60,227 nt of DNA from Chara braunii (lineage: Eukaryota > Streptophyta > Charophyceae > Charales > Characeae), in the NCBI GenBank assembly GCA_003427395.1, contig BFEA01000036.1, forward strand, positions 2,190,241-2,250,467. Direction: 5' to 3'. A model generated the notes under the pieces. The model worked only from the letters and a program-made list of their open reading frames with translations, was not told the origin of the DNA and did no database searches. The position numbers and the translations under genes are program-made. This document shows, piece by piece, positions 11,119 through 22,919 of this stretch; within the stretch, counting starts at the first letter, position 1, and every line of letters starts with the position of its first letter.

Positions 11119-12450
11119 CTAACTCTTAACCCAGTTAATGTGAGAAGAGGTGCAAAATGAGCTAAATACATTATACGTCGTCAGGATGTCCTGGATGCAA
11201 CAAACCAACGTAGTGCATGACCAACCACAAATGTTTCCAAGTACAACCCAGCCTGGAAGCAGTTTGACTTTGAGACTTATTAATTGTGATTGCAAAGGCA
11301 ACATACAACGAGAACTGTCTGCGTTTCCACAGGAAACCAGCAAAGTAGTCCGAGTCGAGAGTAAGACTATGAATGACAACAATTTTATGACTAGGAAGAA
11401 TTGTGGCCTCAATGAGTCGTCTTTGGACCGACTTGTTAACAATTAGGCGAGTGCCATTGCACATTCCCATTTATCAAGAGAGGTTCTTGAGCAACATGAG
11501 CGGAATGCCTTTTTTGATGTGGAGGACATGCGGTGGCAAGCCTGAGCAATCGAGTTTGTTGAGGTAACTCCACACGAATGTTTAGACTAAAGGAGTCCAT
11601 AAGTGTGCTATCAATTGACTCGTGAATTATATCTGGTTGTGGGAGGTCCTCTAGAATGGCATTATTGATAAGATAAGCAACATCGTTTTGGGGACAGAGA
11701 ACGAACTTGCCTGAAAGGTAATCATGATCGTTGAGATGTTCAATGAGGTCTGGAAATGTCAGTTGATGAGTTAAAGAATGTCAGTTGATGAGTCCAAGAA
11801 TGTCAGTGTTCATGCAAATTTTTTTTGGCAAGTCGATTGCGATCTGCAGGGTCTATGAGGTCATGTTCCTCGTCGCAGACCCGCAAAAAAAAAGCAGCGA
11901 ACTTTCTTGTGACCTCGTTATCCCCACGGCAGAGCGCCCTCATGTTATTTTGCAACCCTTGTGTTTTGTACAACCCCCACAGTGGGGGTGCTTTCATGGA
12001 AGCGCTGAATTGGTCTGCCCGACAGACTCTCCTCACATCCGGGAGAACTTGTCTGAAGTCGCATGTGAGCAGCAGAACCTTGTCACCAAAGGGCTTGTCT
12101 ATGCGGCAAATGTTTTGCAGCGTGCTTAACGCTTTCAATTGGGCACAATGTGTCATGGGGACCCTATCCCACTGAGTTGAGCAAACTCCCTTTGTTTTGG
12201 GATCAAAAAAAATTTCTTAGCATCTGATTGAAAAGATAGGTGAAATTGAGAATGAAATGTTCAATCACCAGGAAGGATTAGGGAGGCTATCCCGCTCGAC
12301 GCAACGGTCAAGGCGATGCATTGGTCTTGACTACGAACGTCAACAAGTATTATATTGATGCAAAACGTCTTTTGTCCGTGCCAATAGGAGCATCCACAGA
12401 GACGAGAGTCCGATTGAGGACAACATCGACAACGTCATCCACGAACTCTT
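11119..12450 (-). pseudogene. Helitron PIF1-like helicase domain remnant
   Basis: Plus-strand 12,375-12,397 encodes the Walker A equivalent as VDAPIGTDKRRF, where intact helicases have GPGGTGKT; the Gly-Lys-Thr signature is lost. Next come sequence around the Walker B helix (11,803-12,156, with KVLLLTCDFRQVLPDVRR and NMRALCRGD), then the C-terminal motifs CNGTRLIV and AFAITINKSQSQT (11,171-11,470). The stretch between Walker A and B is too short, indicating a deletion. Frames change at least four times. Normally this 5'-to-3' DNA helicase unwinds donor DNA during rolling-circle transposition; this copy cannot be functional. Confidence 0.85.
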
Positions 12451-12662
12451 TCTGAGAAGGGCGAAACGAAGGGTAATTTGTGTTTCATTGGGTCTCCATA
12501 TTGTGTTTATCAGACATGATATTTTCCCGAATGAGTTCTGGTATGCCATGCATAATTATTTCATTGCGCAACTGTTCAGCAACACGGTGAGTTTTTGGGT
12601 CCGGGAATGACAAACCGACAAATGCCATGCTCGTTTTCATGTCACAAAGTTAAATGTGGATA

Positions 12663-13625
12663 TCAAGCAAGGTAAGGGCTTGCAAAACCTTTGGAGGAAT
12701 TATTCCAGTGCTTTGAAAAGAGGGTCATGGGGTCAAACACAGGGTCATATGCAAGCAGCATGTTGAACACTTGCCTGGTTTGGTGTGACATATAGTGATG
12801 AACAGTCGTTTCCATATCCTTATCGTACTCGAAGTTGTTGTCAAGTAGGCGAAGATGCTGGCATGTTTCACGGAATGTCGGTAGTTGGCGGTTTTCCAAC
12901 GTTCTCAAGTCAGCAAAAGATGTTGTGCCGCGCGAATGCGCATGTTTCAGCAAGATCCAAAGACAATAAAGGTCACTCTAAGCAAGATATACATTGTGGA
13001 GGCGCCCAACTTTGGGGAACAGTCCAGCTCTGCCGTTGGATGAACATCGCTTCCACCGTTTTTGTTTCTTATGCCATGTGTGTGTTAAAGTGATTTCAAC
13101 ATACAACAGGAAACTGTGAGAGCTAGATGATTTTAACTCCTTGTTAAGTTTCATCACCACAGTGACTGTCAGTTTCGTGCAATCAGGGTCGGCATCGACC
13201 GTGGTCTCCTCCTGGCTGTTCTCAAAGCAAACTGGTTCATCATCCTCCAAGTGCAGGGTTAATCTTTCAACGGGTCACCATTGTTGTGCTATTGGAAAGC
13301 TGAAAATTCTCCAGGCCCCAACACAGAGCATATTCCGATATTTGCGTATCTCGTTAATATCCTGTTGTCTTTTTAACTCAACAGTCATAACTTTGTTCTT
13401 TTCTTTGAGGACATATTTATAGAGGTACTTGCAAACCAGTATGTTAGCCCAAGACTCGACATTAATGTGTGAGTTGAACCGTAAAAGGAGGTAGCCATTG
13501 TACGGCACGACTTGACCGTTGTCATAAACAATGTCGTCGTTGGAAAGTGTGCAGCCCTCCTCATCTGGTGAGCGGCGCTTGTAAACAGGGTATCCTTTCC
13601 TGGTTTGGAAAGTTGTGTGGGACAC
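12663..13625 (-). pseudogene. Helitron Rep two-tyrosine region and linker remnant
   Basis: The frame 13,275-13,625 contains RKGYPVYKRRSPDEEG, NGYLLLRFNSHINVE and CKYLYKYVLKEK, the counterpart of the conserved KYLFKY-KG segment with the paired active-site tyrosines. Two further frames (12,978-13,250; 12,663-12,953) continue the linker to the helicase. All are open but in shifted frames. Confidence 0.8.
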
Positions 13626-13726
13626 GAACGACTTAGGAAAGCGTTTTGTGCACCTCTTGTCCCTCGTACAACCGACTGTAGTGCAACACCGCGCATCTAG
13701 TGGATCATAAACTTAAACACTTTGTC

Positions 13727-14029
13727 TCAGAGTTCGCCGTCAACAGGTATTTCAACAGATATCACTTCGTCCACAACATCCGGATGTGGCAGTTTGCCAG
13801 TTTTGTCAACTATGACGAGGATGTGTGCGGGGGGCAGACCACGTTTTTGAAACTCAACAGTGGAGAAACCAACACTCACTCTGCCAAAAATATGCTTGTC
13901 TTTGATTTCATTTATGAACTGTTGGCGGTGTCCTCGGAAGGCACGAGCAAGAAGGTCTGACATATCGTTGGGCACTTGACCTGGCAACAGTGCATCGATA
14001 AAATCCGACCAATTGTTGTTGCAAGTCAT
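13727..14029 (-). pseudogene. Helitron HUH endonuclease (Rep) domain remnant
   Basis: Contains FQKRGLPPAHILVIVDKTGK, unmistakably the Helitron Rep motif 2. Functional proteins have LPHAHIL, where the two histidines coordinate the catalytic metal; here the first is proline (CAC to CCC). The upstream part (SDLLARAFRGHRQQF, FGRVSVGFSTVEFQ) also fits. Loss of the metal ligand means no nicking activity. Confidence 0.88.
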
Positions 14030-14508
14030 TGTGATGAAGAGATCTGGTTTTCCGTTCAGAGCACAATGTGCGTTTTCGTTTTAGAAATTACCCTGATGAC
14101 AATAAGGGATACGACCCTTTGCATTACGTACTTTTGTTCCCTGCTGGAGATGATAGTTGGAACAGCAAACCAGGCAGTTCAAAAGGCAACTCGGACAGCA
14201 TCACTGCGAGATAGTTTTATGCATTCCACTTGCACGAGAGGGCTGCTGAGCGGTTCACTCTTCTCTGCGCAAAGCGCCTGCTGCAAAAAATATCGCTGCA
14301 TGACATTTGCTATGATGAAAACTCATCGTCAGAACTACATAGATTTCAACCAAGACAAAATACGCAGTGAACACTACAAAGAGCTGCGAAAAGTTGTTGA
14401 AAGCAGTCAACATCATAATGGCGCTGGCACAAAAGTCTTTCTGCCATCAACATTGACAGGAGGTCTGTGTTACACGACAAAAAAATATTACGACGCCATG
14501 GTTGTTGT

Positions 14509-15360
14509 TCATAAGACCTGCACTTCACTTGGCAACGACTTGTCGGGAATAAGTATGCACGACTCGAGCAGCCCCTCAGGTTTGTTGTACCGGCGGCCGT
14601 GCTCGTGCTGTGGACAGGCATGGGGATTAAGCACAATCATGAGATTGTCTTGCAGTGAATCTGGGATACTGTGATAAGTTATGAAGTCGCGGACGTATGC
14701 ATTGCATTCTTCTACGAGGGCGTGAAGGCAAGCAAGCAGGTTGCGAATGCCCCGAAGCTCGGAGTCGGTCGTTTTACTACAAAGATGCATCATGTTCATT
14801 CTGATGTTAGTAATAACCTTCATGTCTGTAGGGTTGTGAATGTATATTTGTGAGTACTGCGGCTGATGGTTAGACCCGGGCTCTAAAGCCCTGATCCTAT
14901 GAAAAACAGGGTCTTCGATCTTCAGTTGTCCTTCGTACCCTTTCAAACCTTGATCGACTTTCTTCATATGTGCAGACAGGAGACACAAAGCGTTGTTAAA
15001 CTTTCGGGAATTTGCATGCAAAAGCCTGCCATCTCGAGAGTCTTCGGTCCACAGCGACAGTATAGAGTATGCAGGTGTTCCAAGAGGGGGCATCTCTCAA
15101 AGTTGGCATTTGGTCTTGCCCTTGCGACGAGAAATTGTGGACCACGCATGTTCATGGGGCCAAAGTTGGGCGCCACAATACTGGCACAGATGACGTTGAC
15201 CCAAAGAGTAAGCACCACCCTGCCGGCGTTGTGAAAAAGTTGCAGGTGATTGTGAATTGCATAACGGTAATCCGCAAAAGCCAATAGAGGTGGCAGCGGT
15301 GCAAGGATAGATGACACAAAGTCCGAATTGGACGAAGGAACGAGTTGAGAGACTGAACAA
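14509..15360 (-). pseudogene. Helitron N-terminal domain remnant
   Basis: Frame 15,097-15,360 ends with LGQRHLCQYCGAQLWPHEHA, the CxxCGA zinc-finger-like start of the Helitron conserved domain. Frame 14,509-15,093 continues with CGPKTLEMAG-like sequence in one frame and NSRKFNNALCLLSAHMKKVD, YSQIYIHNPTDM and IRMNMMHLCSKTTDSELRG in another. At least one frameshift separates the two. Confidence 0.8.
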
Positions 15361-15399
15361 GATTATTCCTCAAAAGCATGATGTGCAAATGCGGTGATG

Positions 15400-17260
15400 T
15401 AGGGGAGGATGATGCAGTGTTTTGGACATGTGAGGATGAGCGTTGGAGCCCTCTATGCAAAATGTGAATGTGCCTCGCAAGCTGTATCCACCTGGCGCTG
15501 GTTCTGCTTCGTTTTCTCTCTCTGTCGTAATCTCTTTGTCTTTGTTGTGAGAGCACAAAAGCAAAGGGTTGGGTTTCCTTGCGTTGTTTGTGCGGGATGG
15601 AATCCCGTTGTGTGAATGCACTTTGGAGAGCTTTGCTCGGCGGAGCGCACAAGCAGTAACTAATGGTGATGGCGTCGGTTGTGAATTGGACACTACAACG
15701 ATGAAGTGAGCAGCCGCCAGCAGGTGACGCATGTATGTGCTACACACGAAGGAGCGGGTGGAATACGGCGGCAAAACTCAAAATTCAAAGTTCATTGAGA
15801 GGCTATGTTTCCAATATTCTTTCCCAGAGTTGCATAGCAATCCTTTCGCCGCACAACTGCAATAGGCATGCAAGTAGACTGGAGTTGATTATCCGAAGTG
15901 ACAACATGTCCGTCCCCTGACATGTTGGTCCGAGTTGTTTGTGGCGTTAATATAAAATTGCACCCGAGTTGAGAAAAATGATAAGAGAGGACAACATATC
16001 ATTTTGTGGTATGGTAATATGGTCAAAGGGTGCACAACGGTCGGCCCGCGAGACAAGATGTGTGTCGTGCATCGAAGGTGATGTTGCACGTGTTGCAAAA
16101 TTGTTTGAAAGGAGGAGGCGATGCGTGAGTAAGAACTTGTAAAAAAAAACGGGGACTTGAGCAGTTTGTGATTTGGTGATAAGGCGTTTGCTGCATACTA
16201 CGTCCAAGCAAATGAGTCTCACCATCATTGAAGCAAGTGTGCAACAATTGATGATTATCTACATGGGGAAAAAAAAGAGTAGGTAATTGCAATGTGTTGG
16301 TCATATGAGGACGGTGCTGCGAAGCCGTAACTGGCATCTAACATCGCCTTCTCTTTGGTTTCCTCGTCCAAGGTGTACCTTTCTCTAATGCATTTGCGTT
16401 GCACGACGGGAGGTCATGCAGCGCGTGACGACAACTCACCTGAGATGGAGGGTTGTTAGCACCTTCGAGGTGTGGAAGGAGTGGACTGTCTACAAAGTTG
16501 GGCGAAGCAGTTGCGGGTGCAAAGGGAAACTAAGACTGGTGGACTGCTCCTGAGAATGGCACAGGTGATCAAGTGAGTGGAGAACACGGACAAAAACCTG
16601 GATGAGGATTGTGGATAGGACTGAATGGAGTAGTGTGAACATCTTGCGGGTGGATTATCTCTACTGTTTGAGGAAGATGTTGCAATGTAGTTGCAAGGTA
16701 TGCCCCGACATGTAAAGCAGCGTCAACGTCGCGATTGCAGCAGTTGTTGCAGAGCCGCAGATCATGGGAAGGATATGAGCAATATGTGAGATGCCATCGA
16801 ATGATTTATGCAACATGAAAGCCTCTCTCCAAGGTACAGGACGTGGAGGTGGGCCCGTATCAACGAAGTCGGTACTATCTATAATTGTGCGCAAGGCATG
16901 CAACAGGAAACGATTCAACTGGTTGACGACACGAAGGACAAAAGATCACAAACAAGATCCTTGAGACAGAAGAAAGATACAATTTGCAGACGACCAGTTA
17001 AACATGTTATTATGTGTGCATCGGGAAGCGTGTGAAACAACAGTTGAAGGTGTAACATTGAGATGAAACTTGTGATGCAAATAATAAAATAGAAAGGAAA
17101 TATAAACGGTAGTCAAGTCCCGCCTGCCATCAAATTTTAGGTCCAGAAATTGAAAAACAATATTATCACTATGCGCGTTGCCATAATAATTGTCCTCGTA
17201 GAAAACAACACAAATTCAACGAGAACACCGTACGAATACGTGAGGGAGAGAGCACATAAA
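15400..17260. other. probable Helitron 5' part, no clear gene
   Basis: Minus-strand open frames (for example 15,152-15,652 with QRQRDYDRERKRSR, similar in character to basic N-terminal tails of Helitron proteins) fade out upstream. No 5' TC end was identified. Confidence 0.35.
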
Positions 17261-18354
17261 AAAGCGAAAGGGAAGAGAATTCAAAGTAGTGTGCAGAGCA
17301 ATTGGAACACACATTAAAGCTCACCGTCGACAATTCAAACAAAACAGAGAAACGAAGTAGAGAATATGTGAAGGTCTCCAAAATTGGAAGGGGAAAAAGA
17401 AGAGTTCCGCCAGAAACAGAACACAAACGATTTCAGAAAGCATGTGACACCATGTATGTTTTTAAAAACAAGGACAAAGAGAGTATCAAAAGTGTCAGCT
17501 TAGGTGACAAATCATTCAAAAAGTAAGTGACATCATGTGTTTTCAAAAACGTACAGAGAGAGGAGCAGAAGTGTGCAGTGATACGGTCCTCAATTTGTGA
17601 ATTGTGCCTAGTCCGGAGAGAACCAGCATGAGCTAGTGAGACCAGACACATCTCTTAACTAAAGTAATATACACACAGTTGGTCAGGTAGCTGTTGACAC
17701 AGATAGCAGAAAAAAGCATCGGAAAGCCTCAACGGTGTGATACTCCTCGCGAGAAGATCATCAAGTCGTCATTTGCGCGACCAGTGTTTGGCAAATCCAA
17801 TCAACAAAACGTTAGTTGAGATGACAAATCATTCAAAAAGTAGGCGAGACCATGTGTTTCCAAAAATGTACAGAGAGAGGAAGTGTGCAGTGATAAAGTC
17901 CTCGATTTGTAAATTGTGTTTAATCCGGAAAGAACGGGCAGGAGCGATTGAGACCAAAAACATCTCCTAACTAAAGTAATGTACACACAACTGGTTAGAC
18001 AACTGTTGACACAGATAGTCGACAAAAACACCGGAAAAACTCAACGATGTGATGTTTTTAGTGAGAAGATCATCAAGTCGTCATCTGCAGGGCCAGTGGT
18101 CGGCAAATCCAATCACAAAAAAACGAACAAATCCTAGGTAGGGAACAACAACCACATTGAGCATTAGAGCACATAGCAGGTTGTTGTTCGTGGGCAAATA
18201 GTGCACAATGGGCAGCAAAAGCTGCAGAGATGAGCAACACACCGGCCAACACGCAAGTCTCCAACCCCGCGACTGGTCTCACGGTACTTCCATCGATAGG
18301 ATGAGCAAAATGAAATGAATTTTCCGCTAGAACGTCGAAACATACACTACCACA

Positions 18355-18495
18355 NNNNNNNNNNNNNNNNNNNNNNNNNNNNNNNNNNNNNNNNNNNNNN
18401 NNNNNNNNNNNNNNNNNNNNNNNNNNNNNNNNNNNNNNNNNNNNNNNNNNNNNNNNNNNNNNNNNNNNNNNNNNNNNNNNNNNNNNNNNNNNNNN
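18355..18495. other. assembly gap (141 Ns)
   Basis: Run of Ns immediately followed by a (GA)n tract. Confidence 0.99.

Positions 18496-18539
<44 letters not shown>
18496..18539. repeat. (GA)n microsatellite at the gap edge
   Basis: Perfect GA tract beginning at the last N of the gap. Confidence 0.95.
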
Positions 18540-18543
<4 letters not shown>

Positions 18544-19530
18544 GAAGGGAAACAACAAAAAAGTAGTGCGCAGAGCAATTGGAATACACATTAAAGCTCC
18601 TTGTCGACAATTCAAATGAAGCAGAGAAACACAAAAGAGAATATGTGAAGGTTTTCAAAATTGGAAGGGGAAAAAGAAGACTTTCACCAGGAACAAAACA
18701 CAAACAATTTCAAAAAGCACGCGACACCATGTGTGTTTTCAAAAACGGGGAGAGAGAGAGCATCGTAAGTGTCGGCTTAGATGACGAATCATTCAAAAAG
18801 TAGGTGACACCATGTGTTTCCAAAAACGTACAGAGAGAGGAGCAAAAGTGTGCAATGATGTCGTCCTCGATTTGTGAATTGTGCCTAGTCCGGAGAGAAC
18901 CGGCATGAACTGTTGAGACCAGACATATCTCCTAACTAAAGTAATATGCACACAATTGGTCAGGCAGCTGTTGACACAGATATGAGACAAAAGCACTGAA
19001 AAGCCTCAATGTGTGATGCTCCTAGCGAGAAGATCATCAAGTCGTCATCTGCGTGGCTAGTGGTCGGCAACTCCAATCAGCAAAAAAGTCGGCTGAGATG
19101 ACAAATCATTCAAAAAGTAGGGGACACCATGTGCTTCCCAAAACGTACAGAGAGAGGAACAGAAGTGTGCGGTGTTACGGTCCTCAATTTGTGAATTGTG
19201 CCTAATCTGAAAAGAACAGGCAGGAGCTATTGAAACATATCCTTACTAAAGTAATGTACACACAATTGGTCAGACAACTGTTTACACAGGTAGTAGACAA
19301 AAGCACCGGAAAAAGTCAACAGTGTGATGCTCCTAGAGAGAAGATCATCAAATCGTCATCTGCACAGCCAGTGTTCAACAAATCCAATCAGCAAAAACGA
19401 CCAAAATCCTACGGGTTAGGAACAACAGCCTTGTTGAGCAGTAGAGCAAATAGTAGGTTGTTGTTCGTGGGCAAATAGCGCATAGTGGGCAGCAAAAGCT
19501 GCGGAGAGGTCAGACGAGTGGCTGGTTAAA

Positions 19531-21060
19531 CTTCAGGTCAGTCAGAGAACGTGGACATTCATTTGAGAACACAACGTTGTCATTGAAGCACAATGCTATA
19601 CATAAAGTGGTCGTTAAGAACGGGCAGGTAACAACTAGTGCTCATGTGTCTTTGTGCCTACACTTCATGACGGTTCAAGTTGCATGGTGGCAAGTTGCAA
19701 AAGCCGGAAACATTGTCGTACACCATAATAGACTCACAAAAAGTGCTCTTCGTAACTCTCGTCCTCGTCGTGGAAGGGCTTTGAAATTGGAATTGGAATT
19801 GTTAACATAGCAAGTCATTGCACGAGCTATGACTAATGGTGGCGGCTAGCGCTTGTGGGCAAACACATTTGTGACTCTCTTTGCCTCTTGCTCTGTGTGA
19901 ACCATTACTTGGAAATGAAAATATCAAAAAATCAATTGGAAATTTACAAGAAGATGAGCAGGAGAACGAAACTAGACCCTGCCCCCCTAGTTACTCTCTC
20001 ATGTAGTTCCTCCAGAAATTCCTTCACCCTTCTAAGGTGTAGATGTGCTCCCCTCAAACACTGGATAGTAATCTGTCTCCTCTTCTTGACCTATTGGGGT
20101 ACAAATCCTCACATCCAAACCATCAGTCTTAAGGGCTCTGGTAGCTGGATCATAAAATATTACTCGCAAAGGTGGTAGGAATCAAAACTATACGTGTAAG
20201 AAAGTCAAAATCCTTGACGGTAACCAATATGCAATTTAAAATGTCAAGGACTGAGGAATAAAGGAATGTAGGAATTTAGAGATTTAGGAATCTAGGCGTT
20301 TCGTTGATCTTGATGTAACCTTGAAATTATACGAGCTGCTAGACTGACGTTAATATAGAAGACCAACAGCAACGGACTAACAACCTACAAGGCCACAATA
20401 GCGAAAACAGTACAACAAGGTTCATGAAGCTGGATGCCGTTCACTTATGCCTCTAGAGTCATAGACCGAAGCCATCCAATTGGGTCTACATCGCCCTTCA
20501 CTGGGCCACACCATATCCCGTAGTACTGCCAAAACCACTGCCATAGCAAGCTATCACCCCACGGTTCAAACCCTTTCCCCCACCTTCGTTGAGAAAGAAC
20601 ATCGTTGTCCTCTCTGACGTCAGCTTCCGTCAGTTCTATGGCGCCCAATAAAAGCCATGGGCCGCATCCCGGCCGACTGTCCATTCCAGTCGAGGCGCAA
20701 CACGGACATGATCGTCGAGCCTGCCGGCAAACCAAGCAGATGATAACGCTACCTTGGATCTGAAAAAAACATGTCTGGCCCAGGCACTCGCAGTGGATGA
20801 AAAGGAAAAGAAAGTGAAGGAAAGCGCACGTGGAAGGGAGATGAGCAGAGAGAGCAAGAGGAGGGAACTTGAGCGAGAAGAGAAACTCACACACCCCTTC
20901 CTTCTTTATATATATGATAGTCTACTTTGACTTCCGTCACAGGTACCTTGATGGCACTGGTTGGTGCCCACCTTACGGTATCAGTTGTAGGGCAGTTGTT
21001 GATGCTTAACCACAACCGGGGTTAAGGCGGATTATCACTTACATAGTCAGTTAGGGGATT
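19531..21060. other. no recognisable gene
   Basis: A TATA-like stretch on the minus strand near 20,905-20,925 is followed by a pyrimidine-rich leader and an open frame (20,636-20,890) that starts with a signal-peptide-like stretch. No family was recognised, and it may belong to the repeat carrying the hammerhead at 21.1 kb. Confidence 0.3.
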
Positions 21061-21065
21061 CTGCA

Positions 21066-21119
21066 AGCTGTTGAGGGTTCAGCCTCCCTATGAGTCGGTG
21101 AAACTCCAACGAAACAGTT
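21066..21119 (+). ncRNA. decayed type III hammerhead ribozyme, copy 1
   Basis: Stem III (AGCUGU with ACAGUU), stem I (GAGG with CCUC around loop GUUCAG) and core GAAA are present. The CUGAUGA core reads CCUAUGA and stem II has a mismatch (CCAAC), so cleavage is not expected. It is followed by TGTCACAGCCCCTCGTTTGT and, about 85 bp on, by TATATAAAAAACC, a promoter-like sequence. Same family as the copies at 43.5-44.5 kb. Confidence 0.75.
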
Positions 21120-21215
21120 TGTCACAGCCCCTCGTTTGTTGTCCTCTTCTCCCTCTCTGCTGCCTACGGTTTACCGGGCAGTTCTGTTTGACGATAGATA
21201 TATAAAAAACCCGAG
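21120..21215 (+). repeat. hammerhead-associated repeat tail with TATA-like sequence
   Basis: The sequence after the ribozyme (TGTCACAGCCCC, then CTCTTCTCCCTCTCTGC and CGGTTTACCGGGCAGTTCT) is shared with the 43-44 kb copies. A TGTCACAGCC start resembles the beginning of many plant LTRs. GATATATAAAAAACC near 21,196-21,210 could be a promoter. LTR identity is inferred. Confidence 0.5.
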
Positions 21216-21739
21216 TTGTTGTCGAGGCTGAATTCCAGACATACGATGGTTGCAATCATCAGTCAATCATGGATTACCCTGACAATTATTATCTTTGTGA
21301 GGCTACCTCCCAAACCATCCTCTCATCAATGCTCCCAGGCTCCCAGCACACTCCCTATCCCCACTATTAGTTTGACTATCTATCCTGCCTTTCATATTCT
21401 ACCACGACGTGAATGAGAGTTATCCTTCCGAAAATTCCAAGTTCACCTCAGCGCCTCCACGCCCCACCGCTCACCTCCACCCTGCTCCTTGCGCTATCCA
21501 ACCCACGCGTAACTATGCAAGACGAAGACCTCCATATCCACAAGTCCAGAAAAATCACATACTCCCACATTTCCTAGCCGATCTGACCTCGACGATGCAT
21601 GTGAGCCATGCCACCAATGTGCTTGCCAGTTTCGCCTGGTGGGTCTGCCACCAGAGGAAGAATCTCTCTGCATGTCAGCACCATGCACCAAACTCCAGCT
21701 TCGCCCGGTTGCTCCCGAACCACTCCATGTGAATGGTGC

Positions 21740-21774
21740 GGGCTGAGCACAGGGCTCCCGGCAGTGCTGCGCCC
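21740..21774. other. palindrome related to the Helitron terminal hairpin
   Basis: Contains GCTCCCGGCAGTGCTGCGCC, 18 of 20 bases matching the Helitron hairpin at 11,077-11,096. Its imperfect stem is GGGCGCAGCAC with GTGCTCAGCCC. The flank CATGTGA is also shared. It may mark the end of a non-autonomous Helitron. Confidence 0.5.
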
Positions 21775-22379
21775 TTCCCCTCTGGTGTGATATAACTCAA
21801 TGTTTTATTTTTATTTTTCATTTCAAACTTCAAATCGAATTTCAAGGTGAAACTCGACCAAAACTTCCCAAAAGTTGTTTAATTTGTTAGTTTTCTTTCC
21901 AGTTTTTTTTTTTCTTTTTTTTTTTTGAACTGCGAGTACCTGGTCCCCTCTCTCATTTTCACCCATCCCTGGATGCTTGTACACAGAGTGGTAGAATCAC
22001 ACTTGGTATGGCCGGTCAACCACTCACAGCTTGAGCAGATGGAGTAGAAGAGGCTGTACGGGTGAAGTGTTGCTGCGCCCGATCTTTTGATGTAGTTGAT
22101 CTGTGATATGTAAACTCCAGCTACATTATAAGTTTTGAGTTAATCTCTATATCCTCCAGAGAGAAATAAGGCTGAAAATCCCGGCTTCCCCCCTCGCCTA
22201 TACATAGCCAGGCACCATCCATTCCCTGATTCTATCGCAGATAGGGAAGAGGCATCTCCAAAGGACGGTGGCCGCGCCACGCCATTGTGTCTCCACACAC
22301 TAGTACGGTTCAGTTAGCATGCACACGATATAATCTCAGCGCCGAACACTACGAAGGGATGGTCACTGCCAGCCTCGGC

Positions 22380-22735
22380 CATGAAAACTGCAACCCATCG
22401 TCTTGCACCTATCCCCCGCAACCCCTTCTTACTTGCCCAATATGTCTTTGTGGCCTTGAGATGCCATGCCTGAAAATCTGTGAACGCCAGCCTGCTTTCC
22501 TGCTGGCATGTCAGCAACATGCCATATGTTGTCAAAAGACTCAAAACCGCAACCCATGGCCTTGCACCTATCCCGTCAAAAGTGTGGCCAATTGTGGCCC
22601 CACCTCCTTATTACTTGCCCGATATGCCGTTGTGGCGTTGAGATGCCATCCCATGCTTGAATGCCTTCGAACGTCAGCCTGCTTTCCTGCTGGCATGTCA
22701 GCAGCATGCCATACGTCGTCAATGTTTCCAGCCTG
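22380..22735. repeat. tandem duplication of about 180 bp
   Basis: Two copies (about 22,380-22,551 and 22,552-22,735) share CAGCCTGCTTTCCTGCTGGC, TTGAGATGCCAT and TTACTTGCCC, with moderate divergence. Confidence 0.75.
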
Positions 22736-22810
22736 AGGAAGCTGTCATAAAAAGTATGCGTCTCTACTGTGTGGACTATCCCCAATGCCATCACCCACCC
22801 CATCCTCTCC

Positions 22811-22919
22811 TACCGTCTTCACCCGAATAGAACGCCCGGTCATTATCGCTGCATCTGGACCGAAAGTTGTGACAAATACAGCTATAATGACCGGGGGTTC
22901 TATTTGGGCGAAGACGGTA
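22811..22919. mobile_element. MITE-like element, copy A
   Basis: A 109-bp inverted-repeat element. Ends read TACCGTCTTCACCCGAATAG and its near-perfect complement, with arms of about 35 bp that run to CGGTCATTAT. TA at both ends may be target duplication or part of the terminus. Close relative at 56,375. Confidence 0.8.

Larger units (their letters stand above)
11055..15400 (-). mobile_element. decayed autonomous Helitron
   Basis: Protein remnants occur in Helitron order on the minus strand: a zinc-finger start (QYCGAQLWPHE, about 15,200), the Helitron-like N domain (14,509-15,093), the HUH Rep domain (13,727-14,029), the two-tyrosine region (about 13,400), then a PIF1-type helicase (about 11,120-12,450). 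They lie in several frames and the N-terminal third of the helicase is largely deleted. A strong palindrome at 11,055-11,110 follows the helicase end, where the 3' terminal hairpin belongs. I see no canonical CTRR end there, and the 5' end (perhaps 15.4-17 kb) could not be placed. Confidence 0.85.
17265..19530. repeat. nested tandem repeat array with an N gap
   Basis: A large unit of about 1.28 kb occurs twice (about 17,265-18,350 and 18,555-19,530; both contain GCAGAGCAATTGGAAYACAC and TAGTAGGTTGTTGTTCGTGG-like sequence). Within each, a block of about 315 bp is itself doubled (starts near 17,508 and 17,823; 18,783 and 19,098) and carries ACAAATCATTCAAAAAGTAG and GAGAAGATCATCAAGTCGTC. No coding potential was recognised. 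Confidence 0.8.

Noticed and set aside
20445-20890. 149-codon frame with a signal-peptide-like overlapping frame
   Set aside because: No recognised motif, two overlapping frames, and it lies next to a repeat; reported only as an unassigned region.
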